DNA of 64,000 nt from Actinoplanes teichomyceticus ATCC 31121 (GCF_003711105.1 NZ_CP023865.1:4241001-4305000); one strand, 5' to 3'; positions 33,320 through 44,275 are shown, counted from the first letter of the stretch. Program-made: numbers and translations. The notes: a model not told the origin generated them from the sequence alone.

Positions 33320-35932
33320 ATGACGATGACCAGCCGGATCGAGACGACTGTCGCCGCGGTGCACGGCCTGTCCAGCGCCGAGGCGGCCGCCCGGCTGGCC
33401 ACCGACGGCCCGAACGCCGTGGCCACGCCGCCGCGGCGCGGGATCCTCGCCCGGACCGGCCGGCAGCTGGCGGATCCGCTCGTCGCGCTGCTGCTCGCCG
33501 CCGGCACCGTGACCGCGTTCCTCGGCGACCTGCCGGACACCGTGATCATCGTCCTGGTGGTGGTCGTCAACACCGTGATCGGTGTGGTCCAGGAGGTCCG
33601 GGCCGACACCGCGATCGCCGCGCTGGACCGGCTGGCGGCGCCGGTCGCGCGGGTGGTCCGGGACGGGCGCGACCGGATCGTCCCGGCCGCGCAGCTGGTC
33701 CGCGGTGATCACGTACGTCTGGAGGCGGGCGACGTTGTCCCCGCCGACCTGCGGCTGAGCGAGGCGCAGCGCGCCACCTTCGACGAGTCCGCGCTCACCG
33801 GAGAATCGGTTCCGGTGCACCGGGCCGCCGCCGACACGGCCGGCGCGGGCACCGTGCTGACGACCGGCCGGGCCGCCGGCACCGTGATCCATACCGGGGC
33901 GGCCAGCGCGCTGGGCCGGATCTCCGAGCTGGTGGCTCGTACCCGGCCCGGCCCCACCCCGCTGCAACGGCGCATCACCGGGCTCGGCCGGATCCTCGGG
34001 GTCACCGCCGTGCTGGTGTCGGCGCTGTTCTTCGCGTTCGGCCTGCTCGCGGGCCAGCCGGTGACGCGGATGGGGATCACCGCGGTGAGCCTGGTCGTCG
34101 CGGCGGTGCCGGAGAGCCTGCCGGCCGTCGTGACCCTCGCCCTGGCCCTCGGCGCCCGCCGGATGGCCCGCACCCGGGCGATCCCCCGCCGTCTGCACGC
34201 GGTGGAGACGCTGGGCTCGGTCACCGTGATCGCCTCGGACAAGACCGGGACGCTGACCGAGAACCGGATGGCCGTGCGGCAGGCGGTCACCCCGGACGGC
34301 GCCCGGTACACCGTCTCCGGCGCCGGGTACACCCCGCGCGGCACGATCACCGGGCCCGGCGGCGTCGCCGGTCCGGCCCCCGCCGCCCTCCGGGAACTGG
34401 CGCGGGACGCCGCCCTGTGCAACGACGCCGGCCTGCTGCCCCCGGCCGCCGGGCGCGCCGAGTGGGGCGCCGTGGGCGATCCGATGGAGGCGGCCCTGCT
34501 CGCCCTCGCCGGTCGCTGTGACCTGGACCCGCAGGCCGAGCGTGCCGGCGCACCACGGGTCGCGGAACAACCGTTCGACCAGGCACGCCGCCGGATGACC
34601 ACCGTGCACCGCCTGCTCGACGGACGGTTCCTGGTCATCACCAAGGGTGCCCCGGAGAGCCTGCTCCGGCCGGGGCCGGACGCGACCCTGCTGGCCGCCG
34701 CCGCCGACCTGGCCGTCGAGGGTCTGCGGGTGCTCGCGGTGGCCACCGCGCTCACCGAGGACCTGCCCGATCCGGCCGCTCCTCCCCCGCTGCGCCCGGC
34801 CGGGCTGGTCGGCATCGGCGATCCGTTGCGGGCCACGGCACGAGACACCGCGGCGGCGTTCGCGCGATCCGGCGTACGCCTGCTGCTGATCACCGGTGAC
34901 CATCCCGGCACCGCCACCGCGATCGGCCGGGAGCTGGGCATCCTGGAGCACGGCGACGCGGTGGCCCGCGGTGACAGCGGCCCCCTGACCGGCGACCGGA
35001 TCGCGCACACCCGGGTGTTCGCCCGGACCCAGCCGGAGCAGAAGCTCGACATCGTCGCCGCCCTGCAGCAGCGCGGCGAGGTCGTCGCGATGACCGGGGA
35101 CGGGGTCAACGACGCGCCGGCGCTGCGCCGCGCCGACATCGGCGTCGCCATGGGCGGCGGCACCGAGGTCGCCCGGCAGGCCGCCGACCTGGTGCTGGTC
35201 GACGACAACCTCGGCACCGTGGCCGCCGCGATCGGCGAGGGCCGCCGCATCTACGACAACATCCGCCGGTTCCTGCGCTACGCCCTCTCCGGCGGGGCGG
35301 CCGAACTCATCGTCATGCTGGCCGGGCCGCTGCTGGGGATGCCCCTGGCCCTGCTCCCGGCCCAGCTGCTCTGGATCAACCTGCTCACTCACGGCGTGCC
35401 CGGCGTGGCGCTCGGCGCCGAACCCGCCGAGGCGGACGTGGCGCGCCGGCCGCCGCGTTCCCCGCAGGAATCGGTGCTCGGCGCGGGTCTGCTGGGCAGC
35501 ATCCTGATCGGTGGCGTCTGCGTGGCGAGCGTGACCCTCGCCGCCGGCACGACCGCCGGCGCGCTGGGACTGCCGTGGCAGTCGGTGATGTTCCTGGTGC
35601 TCGGCCTGGCCCAGCTGGGCGTCGCCCTCGCCGTGCGGGCCAGGCCCGCGCCCGGTGGCGGGCGCAACCGGTGGCTGATCGCCGCCGTGGCGGGATGCCT
35701 GCTCCTGCAGCTGGCCGGGGTGGTGGCCGAACCGTTGCGGACGCTGCTGGGCACCCAACCGCTCACCGCCGCCACCATGCTCGCCTGCGTCGTCGTCGCG
35801 GCGGTGCCCGGGCTGGCGCTGCGGCTCGCTGACCGGCTGCACCGGGCGGCCGGCGCTCCGGCAGCCGGTGGATCGTCCACGCCCGCACCGGTCCCGGCCG
35901 CACCGGGCCGGAAAGGAGCGCCGCACCGGTGA
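33320..35932 (+). CDS. cation-transporting P-type ATPase (type II, Ca2+-ATPase-like)
   Basis: 870 residues. Motifs: actuator ALTGESVPVH, M4 VVAAVPESLPAVVTLALALG, phosphorylation site [12 protein letters not shown] (Asp near residue 307), nucleotide domain KGAPESLL, hinge [22 protein letters not shown], and M6 LLWINLLTHGVPGVALGAEPAE. The general design is that of Ca2+/Mn2+ pumps (CtpF/PacL type). In M6 the acidic residue of the NLxTDG calcium site is His (NLLTHG), and M4 has PES instead of PEG, so ion preference may differ. Followed by a stop-start overlapping universal stress protein, forming an operon. Confidence 0.93.
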   Translation: MTMTSRIETTVAAVHGLSSAEAAARLATDGPNAVATPPRRGILARTGRQLADPLVALLLAAGTVTAFLGDLPDTVIIVLVVVVNTVIGVVQEVRADTAIAALDRLAAPVARVVRDGRDRIVPAAQLVRGDHVRLEAGDVVPADLRLSEAQRATFDESALTGESVPVHRAAADTAGAGTVLTTGRAAGTVIHTGAASALGRISELVARTRPGPTPLQRRITGLGRILGVTAVLVSALFFAFGLLAGQPVTRMGITAVSLVVAAVPESLPAVVTLALALGARRMARTRAIPRRLHAVETLGSVTVIASDKTGTLTENRMAVRQAVTPDGARYTVSGAGYTPRGTITGPGGVAGPAPAALRELARDAALCNDAGLLPPAAGRAEWGAVGDPMEAALLALAGRCDLDPQAERAGAPRVAEQPFDQARRRMTTVHRLLDGRFLVITKGAPESLLRPGPDATLLAAAADLAVEGLRVLAVATALTEDLPDPAAPPPLRPAGLVGIGDPLRATARDTAAAFARSGVRLLLITGDHPGTATAIGRELGILEHGDAVARGDSGPLTGDRIAHTRVFARTQPEQKLDIVAALQQRGEVVAMTGDGVNDAPALRRADIGVAMGGGTEVARQAADLVLVDDNLGTVAAAIGEGRRIYDNIRRFLRYALSGGAAELIVMLAGPLLGMPLALLPAQLLWINLLTHGVPGVALGAEPAEADVARRPPRSPQESVLGAGLLGSILIGGVCVASVTLAAGTTAGALGLPWQSVMFLVLGLAQLGVALAVRARPAPGGGRNRWLIAAVAGCLLLQLAGVVAEPLRTLLGTQPLTAATMLACVVVAAVPGLALRLADRLHRAAGAPAAGGSSTPAPVPAAPGRKGAPHR

Positions 35933-36780
35933 CCAGGAAGATCATTGTCGGCTACGACGGGTCGCCCGACGCACGCCGCGCGTTGACCTGGGCCCTGGAC
36001 GAAGCGGCCCGCACCGGTGTTCCCACCGAGCTTCTCTACGCCGACGAGTGGCCCCTGTGGGCGCCCGCGGCGAGCCTGGCCCCCACGGTGGCGCTCCGGC
36101 CGGAGAGCTACGTGGCGGACAAGATCACCAAGATGCTGGACGACGCCGTGCGCGCCGCCAAGGAGACACATCCCGCGGTCAGCGTGTCGGCCACGACCGC
36201 GTGGTCGTACGCGCCGGCCGCGTTGATCACCAGCTCGGCGGAGGCCGCGCTGGTCGTGGTCGGCGGGCGCGGGCACAGCGCCGTGGCCGGGCTGCTCGGC
36301 TCGGTGAGCGCCGCCGTCAGCGCGCACGCCCGCTGCCCGGTCGTGGTGGTCCGCGGCGACGCCACCGGCGCCGAGCCCGTGGTCGCCGGGATCGACGGCT
36401 CCGCGCTGGCCTCCGCCGTGCTGCATTTCGCGGCGGCGCAGGCGATGTCTCGCACCGTGCCGCTGCGGGTGATCCGCGCCTGGACACCGGTGATCGGCCC
36501 GTGGGAGCAGGGCCCGGCGCTGCCGCGCCCGGTGACCGCCCAGGAGCGCCGGCCCTTCGACGCCCTGCTGGCCGTCGTGCGCGACGCGTTCCCCGACCTC
36601 GTCATCGAGGCCGAGGCCAGGGTGGAGCACCCGGCGGCCGTGCTCACCGCGGCCAGCAGCACGGCGCAGCTGCTGGTGATCGGCAGCCGGGGACGCGGCG
36701 CGGTGCCCGGCATCCTGCTCGGCTCGGTCAGCCAGCATCTGCTGCGGCACTCGGCCTGCACCGTCGCCGTCGTCCACTGA
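35929..36780 (+). CDS. tandem universal stress protein
   Basis: 283 residues, GTG start overlapping the ATPase stop (GTGA). Two UspA domains: KIIVGYDGSPDARRALTWALDEAARTG ... VVVGGRGHSAVAGLLGSVSAAVSAHARCPVVVV, and PVVAGIDGSALASAVLHFAAAQA ... LVIGSRGRGAVPGILLGSVSQHLLRHSACTVAVV. The GxxGxGx9GS ATP-binding motif is intact in the second domain (and GGRGHSAVAGLLGS in the first). Coupled to the P-type ATPase, suggesting a shared stress response. Confidence 0.93.
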   Translation: MTRKIIVGYDGSPDARRALTWALDEAARTGVPTELLYADEWPLWAPAASLAPTVALRPESYVADKITKMLDDAVRAAKETHPAVSVSATTAWSYAPAALITSSAEAALVVVGGRGHSAVAGLLGSVSAAVSAHARCPVVVVRGDATGAEPVVAGIDGSALASAVLHFAAAQAMSRTVPLRVIRAWTPVIGPWEQGPALPRPVTAQERRPFDALLAVVRDAFPDLVIEAEARVEHPAAVLTAASSTAQLLVIGSRGRGAVPGILLGSVSQHLLRHSACTVAVVH

Positions 36781-36805
36781 GCGAGCCGTCGCGCATCTCC
36801 GGCGG

Positions 36806-39547
36806 TCAGGAGCCCGGTGCCGGGACCGGGTGTGTGGTCCAGGTCGCCGGCCCCGCCATCGCGGGCCGCGGTCCGCGGCGGCGCAGCCGCGCACGGTAGA
36901 TCTCGTCGACGCCCCACACGATGACCGGGAAGGGCGCCAGGAAGGCCAGTTCGGCCCCGCCCAGCGGCGCGGTGCCGAACAGCGGTCGCAGCGGGGGCAG
37001 CCAGATCAGCGCGGCGGCGAAGGCCAGCTCGAAGGCGATGCCCCCGAGCAGCAGCCGGTTGCTGAACACCCCGATGGAGCGCAGCGACGCGTGATCGGTG
37101 CGGGACGCGAACGCGGTGCCGATCTGGCAGGCCACGATCCCGGCGAACGTCATCGTCGTGGCCCGGGCGTGCGCGGCGGGGGGCAGCGCGTCGCCGGGCC
37201 GCCAGCCGATCCGCCACAGGGTCCAGCAGAAACCGGCCATGACCAGGACCGCGGACGTCACCCCGAGCAGGCCCCAGGCCCGCCACAGCAGCCGGCGGTC
37301 GATGATGCCGGTCCGCGGTGCGCGCGGCGGCCGGTCCATCAGCCCCGGCTCGGCGCGTTCCCGGCTCAGCGCGAGCGCGGGCAGCGTCTCGGTGCCCAGG
37401 TCGATGGCGAGGATCTGCAGCACCGTCAGCGGCACGGGAACGGCGCCGCCGGACAGGGCGAAGACCAGGAACGGCACGATCTCCGGTACGGCGTGCGCGA
37501 AGATGTAGAGCACGAATTTGCGGACGTTGTCGTACACCCGCCGGCCCGCCTCGACGGCCCGTACGATCGTCGCGAAGTTGTCGTCGGTGAGGACCATCGT
37601 CGCGGCCTCCCGGGCGACGTCCGTTCCCGATCGGCCCATCGCGACGCCGATGTCGGCGTGTCGCAACGCCGGGGCGTCGTTGACGCCGTCCCCGGTCATG
37701 GCCACGATGTGGCCCTCGGCGCGCAACGCCTCGCAGATGCGCAGCTTGCCCTCGGGCGACGAGCGGGCGAAGACCGTCTCCCGGCGGTCGGCCAGCAGCC
37801 GGTCCAGCGCGGCGTCGCCCATCCGGTCCAGCGCGGCGCCGGTCACGATGCGCAGCCGCCCATGACCGATCCCGACCTTCGCGGCGACCTCCGCGGCGGT
37901 GGGCCCGTAGTCGCCGGTGATGACGTGCACGGTGATCCCGGCGCGGTGGGCCGCCGCCACCGCCTCGGGCACCGCCGGGCGGGGCGGGTCCACCATGGCC
38001 ACCAGGCCGAGGAAGGTCAGTCCGGTCTCGGCCGCCCGGCGTCCGGCGGTCAACCGCTGTGGCGCGGCGACCCGGCGGGCGACCGCGATCACCCGGAGAC
38101 CGGCGCACGCGTACCGGTCGACGGCGGCCATGACGCCGGCCCGGTGGCGGTCGGTGAGGGCCGCCGCCCGCCCCTGGGCGTCGAGGGCCGTGGTGCACAG
38201 CGGCAGGACGGACTCCGGTGCGCCCTTGGTGTACAGCCGGCCGGCGGTGACCACCGACATGCGTTTGTCGCGGGGGTCGAAGGCGTACAGCGCGGTGCGG
38301 GCGGCGTCGCGGCCGGCCGGGTCGACCGCAACCCCCGCTGTCTCCGCCAGTCGCAGCAACGCCAGCTCGGTCGGGTCGCCGCCGTCGGCCGGGTCGCCGC
38401 CGTCGGCGGGACGGGCGGTGGTGCAGACGGCCGCGGCCAGGGCCAGGTCGCGGAGGTTGCGGTCGGGCCCGGCCGCCGCCACGTCCCGGTCCGCACCGGC
38501 GAGCCAGACCCGGGTGACCCGCATCCGGTTCTCGGTCAGCGTTCCGGTCTTGTCGGTGCAGATCACCGTCGTCGATCCGAGCGTCTCCACCGCGGACAGC
38601 CGCTTGACGACCGCGCCGGCCCGGGCCAGCTCCCGGATCCCGGCGGCGAGCGCGAGGGTGATGGTGGGCAGCAGGCCCTCGGGGACGTTGGCGACGATCA
38701 ACCCGATCGCGAAGGTGACCGCGGCCGTCCAGCCCAGGCCGGCGAGCACGCCGATCGGCAGGAAGCCGAGCCCGGCCGCGACCGCCGCGACCGCGATGAT
38801 CCAGGTGGCCCTGCGCACCTGCCGCTCCAGCGGGCTCGGCTCGACCCGGCCACGCTGCGACAGCGCGGCGATCCGCCCGATCTCGGTGTGCATCGCCGTG
38901 TGCGTCACCACGGCACGCGCCTGCCCGGCGGTGCACGACGTGCCGCTGAAGATCAGTTCCCGCGCCTCCAGCAGCGGTCCGGGAACCGGCTCGGCGTCGG
39001 CGGCGCGGGTGACGGGCACGGACTCACCGTTGAGCGCGGACATGTCCACCGCCACGACGCCGTCGATGAGGCGGGCGTCGGCGCAGATCCGGTCTCCTTC
39101 GGCGACCTCCATGACGTCGCCCGGCACCAGCTCCCGGGCCGGCACCTCGACCGGCGCGCCGTCGCGCATCACCCGCGCGGACGCCGGCAGATACGCGGCC
39201 AGCGCCTCCACCGCCTGCTCGGCCTGCCGCTCCTGCACGAACGCGAACCCGGCGTTGAGCGCGATGACGGCGAGCACCGCGACGGCCAGCGGCGCGGAGT
39301 GTCCGGCCCAGGCCAGCATCGCGGCGACCATGAGCAGGACCGCCAGCGGCTGGGTGAGCTGGGCCCGCAACTGCCGGGGCCAGCGCCGCCCGTGGCGGCG
39401 GGACAGTTCGTTGGGGCCGAACACGGTCAGCCGGTGTGCCGCCTCGCGCGAGCGCAGCCCCGCCGGCGAGGAGCGCAGGTGCCGGAAGAGCTCGGTCGGC
39501 GGCTGGCGTTCGTCGACCTCGGCCGGAGCCGTCATCGTCTGTGCCAT
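36806..39547 (-). CDS. cation-transporting P-type ATPase (type IIC-like)
   Basis: 913 residues. N-terminal cation-ATPase domain ([21 protein letters not shown]), TGES variant [12 protein letters not shown]4 [62 protein letters not shown] and M6 [23 protein letters not shown]4 VANVPEGLL and M6 IDLGTE resemble Na+/K+- and H+/K+-ATPases more than Ca2+ pumps, so monovalent-ion transport is possible. The actuator reads NGES rather than TGES, a change in the dephosphorylation loop worth noting. Converges with the universal stress gene at 25 bp. Confidence 0.93.
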   Translation of the reverse strand: MAQTMTAPAEVDERQPPTELFRHLRSSPAGLRSREAAHRLTVFGPNELSRRHGRRWPRQLRAQLTQPLAVLLMVAAMLAWAGHSAPLAVAVLAVIALNAGFAFVQERQAEQAVEALAAYLPASARVMRDGAPVEVPARELVPGDVMEVAEGDRICADARLIDGVVAVDMSALNGESVPVTRAADAEPVPGPLLEARELIFSGTSCTAGQARAVVTHTAMHTEIGRIAALSQRGRVEPSPLERQVRRATWIIAVAAVAAGLGFLPIGVLAGLGWTAAVTFAIGLIVANVPEGLLPTITLALAAGIRELARAGAVVKRLSAVETLGSTTVICTDKTGTLTENRMRVTRVWLAGADRDVAAAGPDRNLRDLALAAAVCTTARPADGGDPADGGDPTELALLRLAETAGVAVDPAGRDAARTALYAFDPRDKRMSVVTAGRLYTKGAPESVLPLCTTALDAQGRAAALTDRHRAGVMAAVDRYACAGLRVIAVARRVAAPQRLTAGRRAAETGLTFLGLVAMVDPPRPAVPEAVAAAHRAGITVHVITGDYGPTAAEVAAKVGIGHGRLRIVTGAALDRMGDAALDRLLADRRETVFARSSPEGKLRICEALRAEGHIVAMTGDGVNDAPALRHADIGVAMGRSGTDVAREAATMVLTDDNFATIVRAVEAGRRVYDNVRKFVLYIFAHAVPEIVPFLVFALSGGAVPVPLTVLQILAIDLGTETLPALALSRERAEPGLMDRPPRAPRTGIIDRRLLWRAWGLLGVTSAVLVMAGFCWTLWRIGWRPGDALPPAAHARATTMTFAGIVACQIGTAFASRTDHASLRSIGVFSNRLLLGGIAFELAFAAALIWLPPLRPLFGTAPLGGAELAFLAPFPVIVWGVDEIYRARLRRRGPRPAMAGPATWTTHPVPAPGS

Positions 39548-39733
39548 GCCCTCACCGCCTGCCAGGGCCAGCCCGGCAGGTCAGGGGCGCGGGCCTGCGG
39601 CTTCCGGGGAGTGATCCCGGACCGCGTCGTCTCCTATCCCGACATCCTCGCATCACACCGCGCGGCGGCCACGCCGTTCCGGGCGAACCCGGGCGCCGTC
39701 TGCGCACCGTGAAGGCCGGCGCGCGGACCGGAC

Positions 39734-40603
39734 TCAACCGGCGGCCGCCCGGCGATGCGGCACCACCAGCACCGGCCGGTAGGCGTGGTGCAGCGTCGCC
39801 ATGGCGACGCTGCCGAGCAGGATCTCCCGCAGCGCCGAGTGTCCCTGGGAGCCGACCGCGATCAGAGCGGCCTGATGGGTACGGGCCTGGCGGGCGAGCG
39901 CGGCGGCCACCGCCCTGCCGTGCTGGGCGTGCCCGCCGGCGAAGGGCACCTCCACCAGGCCGGGCAACGTGGGCACGGCATGTTTGTCGCCGTCCTCGAC
40001 GTGCACCGGCACCACGTGCCGGTCCGGGAACAGCCGCGCCACGGTGTCCCAGGTCGTTCGCGCGGCGGGCGAGCCGTCCCAGCCCACGACCACCCGGCCC
40101 ACGTCGAGCACGTCCCGTTCGGCCTGCAGCAGGGGGTGCGGCACGACCAGCACGGGGCGCAGCGCGTAGTGCACGACCATGTCGGAGACGCTGCCGAGCA
40201 CCGCCTGGGCGCCGCTGAGGCCGCGGGACCCGACGACCATCAGGTCCGCGTCGACCTCCTCGGCGATCTCCCCCAGTTGCAGGCCCTCACCGCCGTAGGT
40301 GCGCCTGACCAGCGGTTCGGCTCGCCATCCGTACGTGCCGGCCAGCGCGACGCCCATCGCCGCCAACCGGCGGGCCTCCGCGTCGCCCTCGCGTTCGATC
40401 GCCGCCACGAAATCGTCGAGCCCGCGCGTGCCGTGCCACAGCCGGCGCCGCAGGGCGTCGCTGGCGAACGGTGGCGTCCACAGCAGCGTCACCCAGGCGT
40501 GGGCGCCCGGCAGCAGCCTGGCCGCGACCTCGATGGCGGCCCCGGCCGGCAGGGATCCGTCGTAGCACAGCAGCACCCGGGTGCCGGGTGTCTCGTCCAC
40601 CAT
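39734..40603 (-). CDS. tandem universal stress protein
   Basis: 289 residues, ATG 40603 after GAGGGGAGCG. Two Usp domains: RVLLCYDGSLPAGAAIEVAARLL ... LMVVGSRGLSGAQAVLGSVSDMVVHYALRPVLVV and RVVVGWDGSPAARTTWDTVARLFP ... LIAVGSQGHSALREILLGSVAMATLHHAYRPVLVV. Nucleotide-binding GSRG/GSQG loops and the GS pair present. Downstream of the hydrogenase operon on the same strand but separated by about 200 bp. Confidence 0.92.
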   Translation of the reverse strand: MVDETPGTRVLLCYDGSLPAGAAIEVAARLLPGAHAWVTLLWTPPFASDALRRRLWHGTRGLDDFVAAIEREGDAEARRLAAMGVALAGTYGWRAEPLVRRTYGGEGLQLGEIAEEVDADLMVVGSRGLSGAQAVLGSVSDMVVHYALRPVLVVPHPLLQAERDVLDVGRVVVGWDGSPAARTTWDTVARLFPDRHVVPVHVEDGDKHAVPTLPGLVEVPFAGGHAQHGRAVAAALARQARTHQAALIAVGSQGHSALREILLGSVAMATLHHAYRPVLVVPHRRAAAG

Positions 40604-40637
40604 CGCGCTCCCCTCGCAGGTCCCCGGCCGCCCGCCG

Positions 40638-40757
40638 TCACCCCGCGCAACGGCGGAAGGCGCCGCCTCCGGCCGTACGCGAGGCCACGCCGACCGATAT
40701 GCCCGCCACGTCCCGATTGTGCAGCACCGCAATGCCGCGGGCCTCGTATTCGCGCAT
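40638..40757 (-). CDS. possible small protein (39 aa)
   Basis: ATG 40757 reads MREYEARGIAVLHNRDVAGISVGVASRTAGGGAFRRCAG. Protein-like composition lying between the hydrogenase protease gene and the universal stress gene on the same strand. The upstream in-frame codons (RGGIAEQ) are also protein-like, so it may be the tail of a decayed gene. Family unknown. Confidence 0.3.
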   Translation of the reverse strand: MREYEARGIAVLHNRDVAGISVGVASRTAGGGAFRRCAG

Positions 40758-40813
40758 CTGCTCGGCGATCCCGCCACGCGTGCCGGACCGCGGTGGTCAC
40801 CGGGCCGGCGGCG

Positions 40814-41317
40814 TCAGGCGGCCCGGGGATCGCCACCGGTTCCGGCCACCAGCTCACCGGCCCGGCGGGCCACCGGCTCCACCAGGGCGGCCACCTGCGG
40901 GCTGAGATCGACCCCGAACCCGAACTCCCGGCCGGACACGGCCAGCACCACCAGCCGCCGGGGCAACCGGCCGAGCGCCCGGGCCAGCGCCACCGTGCTG
41001 CCCAGGCTGATCCCGTGCGAACTGGCGGTGCCGCCGGCCGGGCGGTCCACGTCGTCGACGACCAGCTCGTACACGCGGCCCGGCTGGTCACCGCCGCGCA
41101 CGGCGTCGACCAGCACCACCAGATCGGCTCCCGCCCACAGGTCCAGCAGGCGGGCCGGATCGCCGTCGCTGACCCACAGTTCGGCCGCGGCCAGCCGGGG
41201 TTCCCGGCCACGCCGCTCGGCGAGCGCCGCGACGACAAGCGGACCGAAGCCGTCGTCGCGGCGGTACTCGTTACCGAGGCCGATCACGATCCGGCGGCCG
41301 GGTGGGTGGACGCTCAC
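40814..41317 (-). CDS. hydrogenase maturation protease
   Basis: 167 residues, GTG 41317 overlapping the large-subunit stop. HybD/HycI-type peptidase: VIGLGNEYRRDDGFGPLVVAAL (Asp/Glu nickel-site ligand region), LVVLVDAVRGGDQPGRVYEL (second acidic ligand, DAVRGG), SHGISLGSTVALARALGRLP (His ligand), AVSGREFGFGVDLSPQVAALVEPV. It removes the C-terminal tail of the large subunit after Ni insertion. Last gene of the hydrogenase operon. Confidence 0.92.
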   Translation of the reverse strand: MSVHPPGRRIVIGLGNEYRRDDGFGPLVVAALAERRGREPRLAAAELWVSDGDPARLLDLWAGADLVVLVDAVRGGDQPGRVYELVVDDVDRPAGGTASSHGISLGSTVALARALGRLPRRLVVLAVSGREFGFGVDLSPQVAALVEPVARRAGELVAGTGGDPRAA

Positions 41318-42612
41318 GCCCGATCCACCGTCAGGTCGAGGAAGTGGGTGGCGCACGAGATGCACGGGTCGTAGTTGCGGATCGCCTGTTCGCACTCGTG
41401 GGTCAGGTGCTCGTCGTCGAGGTCCAGCCGGGCCTCGACGAACCGGCGCAGGTCCTGCTCGATGGCGGCCTGGTTCTGCGACGTGGGCGGGACGATGCGC
41501 GCCGAGGTGATCAACCCGTCCGGGTCCAGGCGGTAGCGGTGGAACAGGACGCCGCGGGGCGCCTCCGTGGCGCCGTAGCCGACCCCGGCACGCGGCGGCA
41601 CGTCCACGTACGGGCGGGCCGGCGGCTCGTACTCGTCGATGATCCGCAGCGCCTCCTCCACGGCGTACACCGTCTCCACCGCCCGCACCACGATGCTGCG
41701 GTACGGGTTGCGGCAGTCCGGGCCCAGCCCGGCGGCGGTGGCCGCCTGCGTCGCCAACGGCGACAGCCACCGCCGGTTCAGGGTGTACCGGGCCGCCGGG
41801 CCGACCAGGTAGCTGCCCCGGCCGGCCAGGCGCGCGTGCAGCGCGGTGGAGTGCGGCACCTGGTCCTCGACCACGTGCTCCTCGAAGTGCCGGGGGCTGA
41901 AGCCGTGGCCGCCGGTGGTGACGACGCTGCCGGATTCGATGGCGTACCGGCCCGGCGTGCTCAGGGCGAGGAACTCGTGGTCGTGGTGGAACTCGGGGAA
42001 GTCGAAGCCGGCCACCCACCGCACCGTGTCGAGGGCCAGTCGCAGGGCCGTCCGCAGGGTGTCGCGCAACGGAGCGAGCTCCCGCGGCAGCGGCGTACGG
42101 TAGAAGCCGCCGACCCGCACGTTGACCGGGTGGATGGCCCGCCCGCCCAGCAACTCCAGCACGTCGTTGCCGGCCCGCTTCAACGCCAGCCCGCGTTCCA
42201 CCAGGTCACGCCGGTCCTGCGCCAGGTGCAGGGCGCTCGGGTAGCCGAGGAAGTCGGGCGCGTGCAGCAGATAGATGTGCAGGGTGTGGCTCTCGATCCA
42301 CTCCCCGCAGTAGAGCAGCCGGCGCAGCGCCGCGACGGCCGGGTCGACCGGCACGCCGCAGGCGTCCTCGATGGCCGCGCAGGCGCTCATCTGGTACGCC
42401 ACCGGGCAGATCCCGCAGATGCGGGCGGTGATGTCGGGTGGCTCGGTGTGCCGGCGCCCGCGCAGGAAAGCCTCGAAGAAGCGCGGTGGCTCGTAGATCT
42501 CCAGGCGTACGTCGTCGACCGCGCCGCCGCGGACCCGCACGTGCATCGCGCCCTCGCCCTCCACCCGGGCCAGCGCCCGCACCTCCAGCGTGCGGTCACG
42601 ACGGTGCGTCAT
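41314..42612 (-). CDS. [NiFe] hydrogenase large (alpha) subunit, group 3b-like
   Basis: 432 residues, ATG overlapping the small-subunit stop (ATGA). It binds the NiFe(CN)2CO centre. N-terminal ligand motif [17 protein letters not shown]-terminal motif [11 protein letters not shown] followed by a 9-residue tail (FLDLTVDRA) that the adjacent protease should cut. [14 protein letters not shown] at the start is typical. Operon order (Fe-S beta, cNMP protein, gamma, small, large, protease) is that of group 3b NAD(P)-linked hydrogenases ('sulfhydrogenases'), such as the hypoxia-induced enzyme of mycobacteria. Cytoplasmic, bidirectional in principle. Confidence 0.94.
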   Translation of the reverse strand: MTHRRDRTLEVRALARVEGEGAMHVRVRGGAVDDVRLEIYEPPRFFEAFLRGRRHTEPPDITARICGICPVAYQMSACAAIEDACGVPVDPAVAALRRLLYCGEWIESHTLHIYLLHAPDFLGYPSALHLAQDRRDLVERGLALKRAGNDVLELLGGRAIHPVNVRVGGFYRTPLPRELAPLRDTLRTALRLALDTVRWVAGFDFPEFHHDHEFLALSTPGRYAIESGSVVTTGGHGFSPRHFEEHVVEDQVPHSTALHARLAGRGSYLVGPAARYTLNRRWLSPLATQAATAAGLGPDCRNPYRSIVVRAVETVYAVEEALRIIDEYEPPARPYVDVPPRAGVGYGATEAPRGVLFHRYRLDPDGLITSARIVPPTSQNQAAIEQDLRRFVEARLDLDDEHLTHECEQAIRNYDPCISCATHFLDLTVDRA

Positions 42613-43424
42613 GCCGGCTCCCGCCCGGCGTCGCGCGGGCCGGCCGCGGGCGGCGGCCCGACGGTGACCCGGGACAGCTCGATGAACGCCGAGGTGTTGA
42701 ACGTCCGGTAGGCGCGCCGGACGTCGTCCTCGGACATCCCGGTGGCCCGCAGCAGGCCCGCCTCCGCGGCGGCGTTGGGGCTCTCCATCGGCCCGAAACA
42801 GCCGTAGCAGCCGCGCCGGTGCGCCGGGCACAGCGCGCCGCAACCGGCGTGGGTCACCGGGCCCAGGCACGGCTCGCCGTGGGCCACGACGACACAGACG
42901 TTGTGGCGCTGCTTGCACTCGAAGCAGACGCTGTGCGCCGGGATGTTCGGCTTACGGCCGACGAGCAGCGCGGTGATCACCTCCAGCAGCTGCCCCCGGT
43001 CGATCGGACAGCCGTGCAGCTCGTAGTCGACGTCGATGTGCGCGGCTATCGGGGTGGAGGTGGCCAGCGTGGCGATGTAGTCGGGCCGGGCGTACACCAC
43101 CGCGGCGAACTCGTCGACGTCGGCGAAGTTGCGCAGCGCCTGCACGCCGCCGGCGGTCGCGCACGCGCCGATCGTCACCACCGTGCCGGACATCTCCCGA
43201 ACCCGGTGGATGCGCTCCACGTCGGCGGCCGTGGTGATCGAGCCCTCCACCAGCGACACGTCGTAGGGGCCGGGGTCGACGGCGCGGCTGGCCTCCAGGA
43301 AATGGGCGATGTGCACCCGGTCGGCGACCGCGAGCAGCTCGTCCTCGCAGTCGAGCAGGCTCAGCTGGCAGCCGTCGCAGGACGCGAACTTCCACACCGC
43401 CAGGGTCGGCGCGCCGCCGGTCAT
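42609..43424 (-). CDS. [NiFe] hydrogenase small (delta) subunit, group 3b-like
   Basis: 271 residues. Fe-S subunit with proximal cluster Cys in [29 protein letters not shown] and [14 protein letters not shown]. Further clusters lie in [52 protein letters not shown]. There is no twin-arginine signal, so it is cytoplasmic. Overlaps both neighbours by 1-4 nt. Passes electrons from the NiFe site to the flavin subunit. Confidence 0.94.
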   Translation of the reverse strand: MTGGAPTLAVWKFASCDGCQLSLLDCEDELLAVADRVHIAHFLEASRAVDPGPYDVSLVEGSITTAADVERIHRVREMSGTVVTIGACATAGGVQALRNFADVDEFAAVVYARPDYIATLATSTPIAAHIDVDYELHGCPIDRGQLLEVITALLVGRKPNIPAHSVCFECKQRHNVCVVVAHGEPCLGPVTHAGCGALCPAHRRGCYGCFGPMESPNAAAEAGLLRATGMSEDDVRRAYRTFNTSAFIELSRVTVGPPPAAGPRDAGREPA

Positions 43425-44275
43425 CACAGCTCCCGCACCGAGATCAGCGGCTGCGCCCGCGCGTAGTCGACCACCGGGCCGTCGCGGCACAGCAGCAGCG
43501 GGCCGAGCTGGCAGTGCCCGCACCAGCCCACCGCGCAGCGCATGTTGCGCTCCAGCGACACCCGCACCCGCGAGGCCGGCACGCCCCGGCCGATCAGCGC
43601 CTGCGCGGTGAACCGCATCATGATCTCCGGGCCGCACAGGAACGCCACGGTCCGGGCCGGGTCGAACCGGGCCGGCGGGACGAGGGTGGTGACGACGCCG
43701 ACCTGACCGGTCCAGCCCGGCGCCGGCCGGTCCACGGTCACCGCCACCTCGACCGCGGCGGCGGCGAAACGCGCCACCTCGTCGCGGTAGAGCAGGTCGG
43801 CCGGGGTGCGGCCGCCGATCAGCAGCACCACGTGCCGGTATCGCCGGCGGTCGGCCAGGATCGCGTGCACGAGCGGGCGCAGCGGCGCCAGGCCGATCCC
43901 ACCGGCGACGATCACCACGTCCTGGCCGGCGGCCGACGGTTCGTCCCAGGCGGTACCGAACGGCCCGCGTACGCCGATCACCGCGCCGGGCTGCGCCGCG
44001 TGCAGGGCCCGGGTCACCGCGCCGACCGCGCGCAGCGTGTGCACCAGTCGCCGGGCCCGGCTCTGCCCGGGCTCGGCGATCGCGCTGACCGAGACCGGGA
44101 CCTCTCCGATCCCGTACGCCGTGAGCATCGCGAACTGTCCCGGCGCGAACTGTGCCAGCGGGCCGGCGTCGGGTTCCAGAGTGAGCGTGACGGTGTCCGC
44201 GGTGTCCACGTGCCGGGAGATCACCCGGTACGGCCGGGGAACCGCCGGGCCCGCCTCGACGGCCGGGGCGCTCAC
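43424..44275 (-). CDS. hydrogenase gamma subunit, FAD/NAD(P)-binding ferredoxin-reductase type
   Basis: 283 residues, GTG start overlapping the cNMP-gene stop by 4 nt (GTGA). FAD domain ([25 protein letters not shown]), NAD(P) domain ([33 protein letters not shown]) and a C-terminal [2Fe-2S] motif ([21 protein letters not shown]). This is the dihydroorotate-dehydrogenase-electron-transfer-like HydG subunit exchanging electrons with NAD(P)H. Its stop overlaps the small-subunit ATG. Confidence 0.93.
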   Translation of the reverse strand: MSAPAVEAGPAVPRPYRVISRHVDTADTVTLTLEPDAGPLAQFAPGQFAMLTAYGIGEVPVSVSAIAEPGQSRARRLVHTLRAVGAVTRALHAAQPGAVIGVRGPFGTAWDEPSAAGQDVVIVAGGIGLAPLRPLVHAILADRRRYRHVVLLIGGRTPADLLYRDEVARFAAAAVEVAVTVDRPAPGWTGQVGVVTTLVPPARFDPARTVAFLCGPEIMMRFTAQALIGRGVPASRVRVSLERNMRCAVGWCGHCQLGPLLLCRDGPVVDYARAQPLISVREL

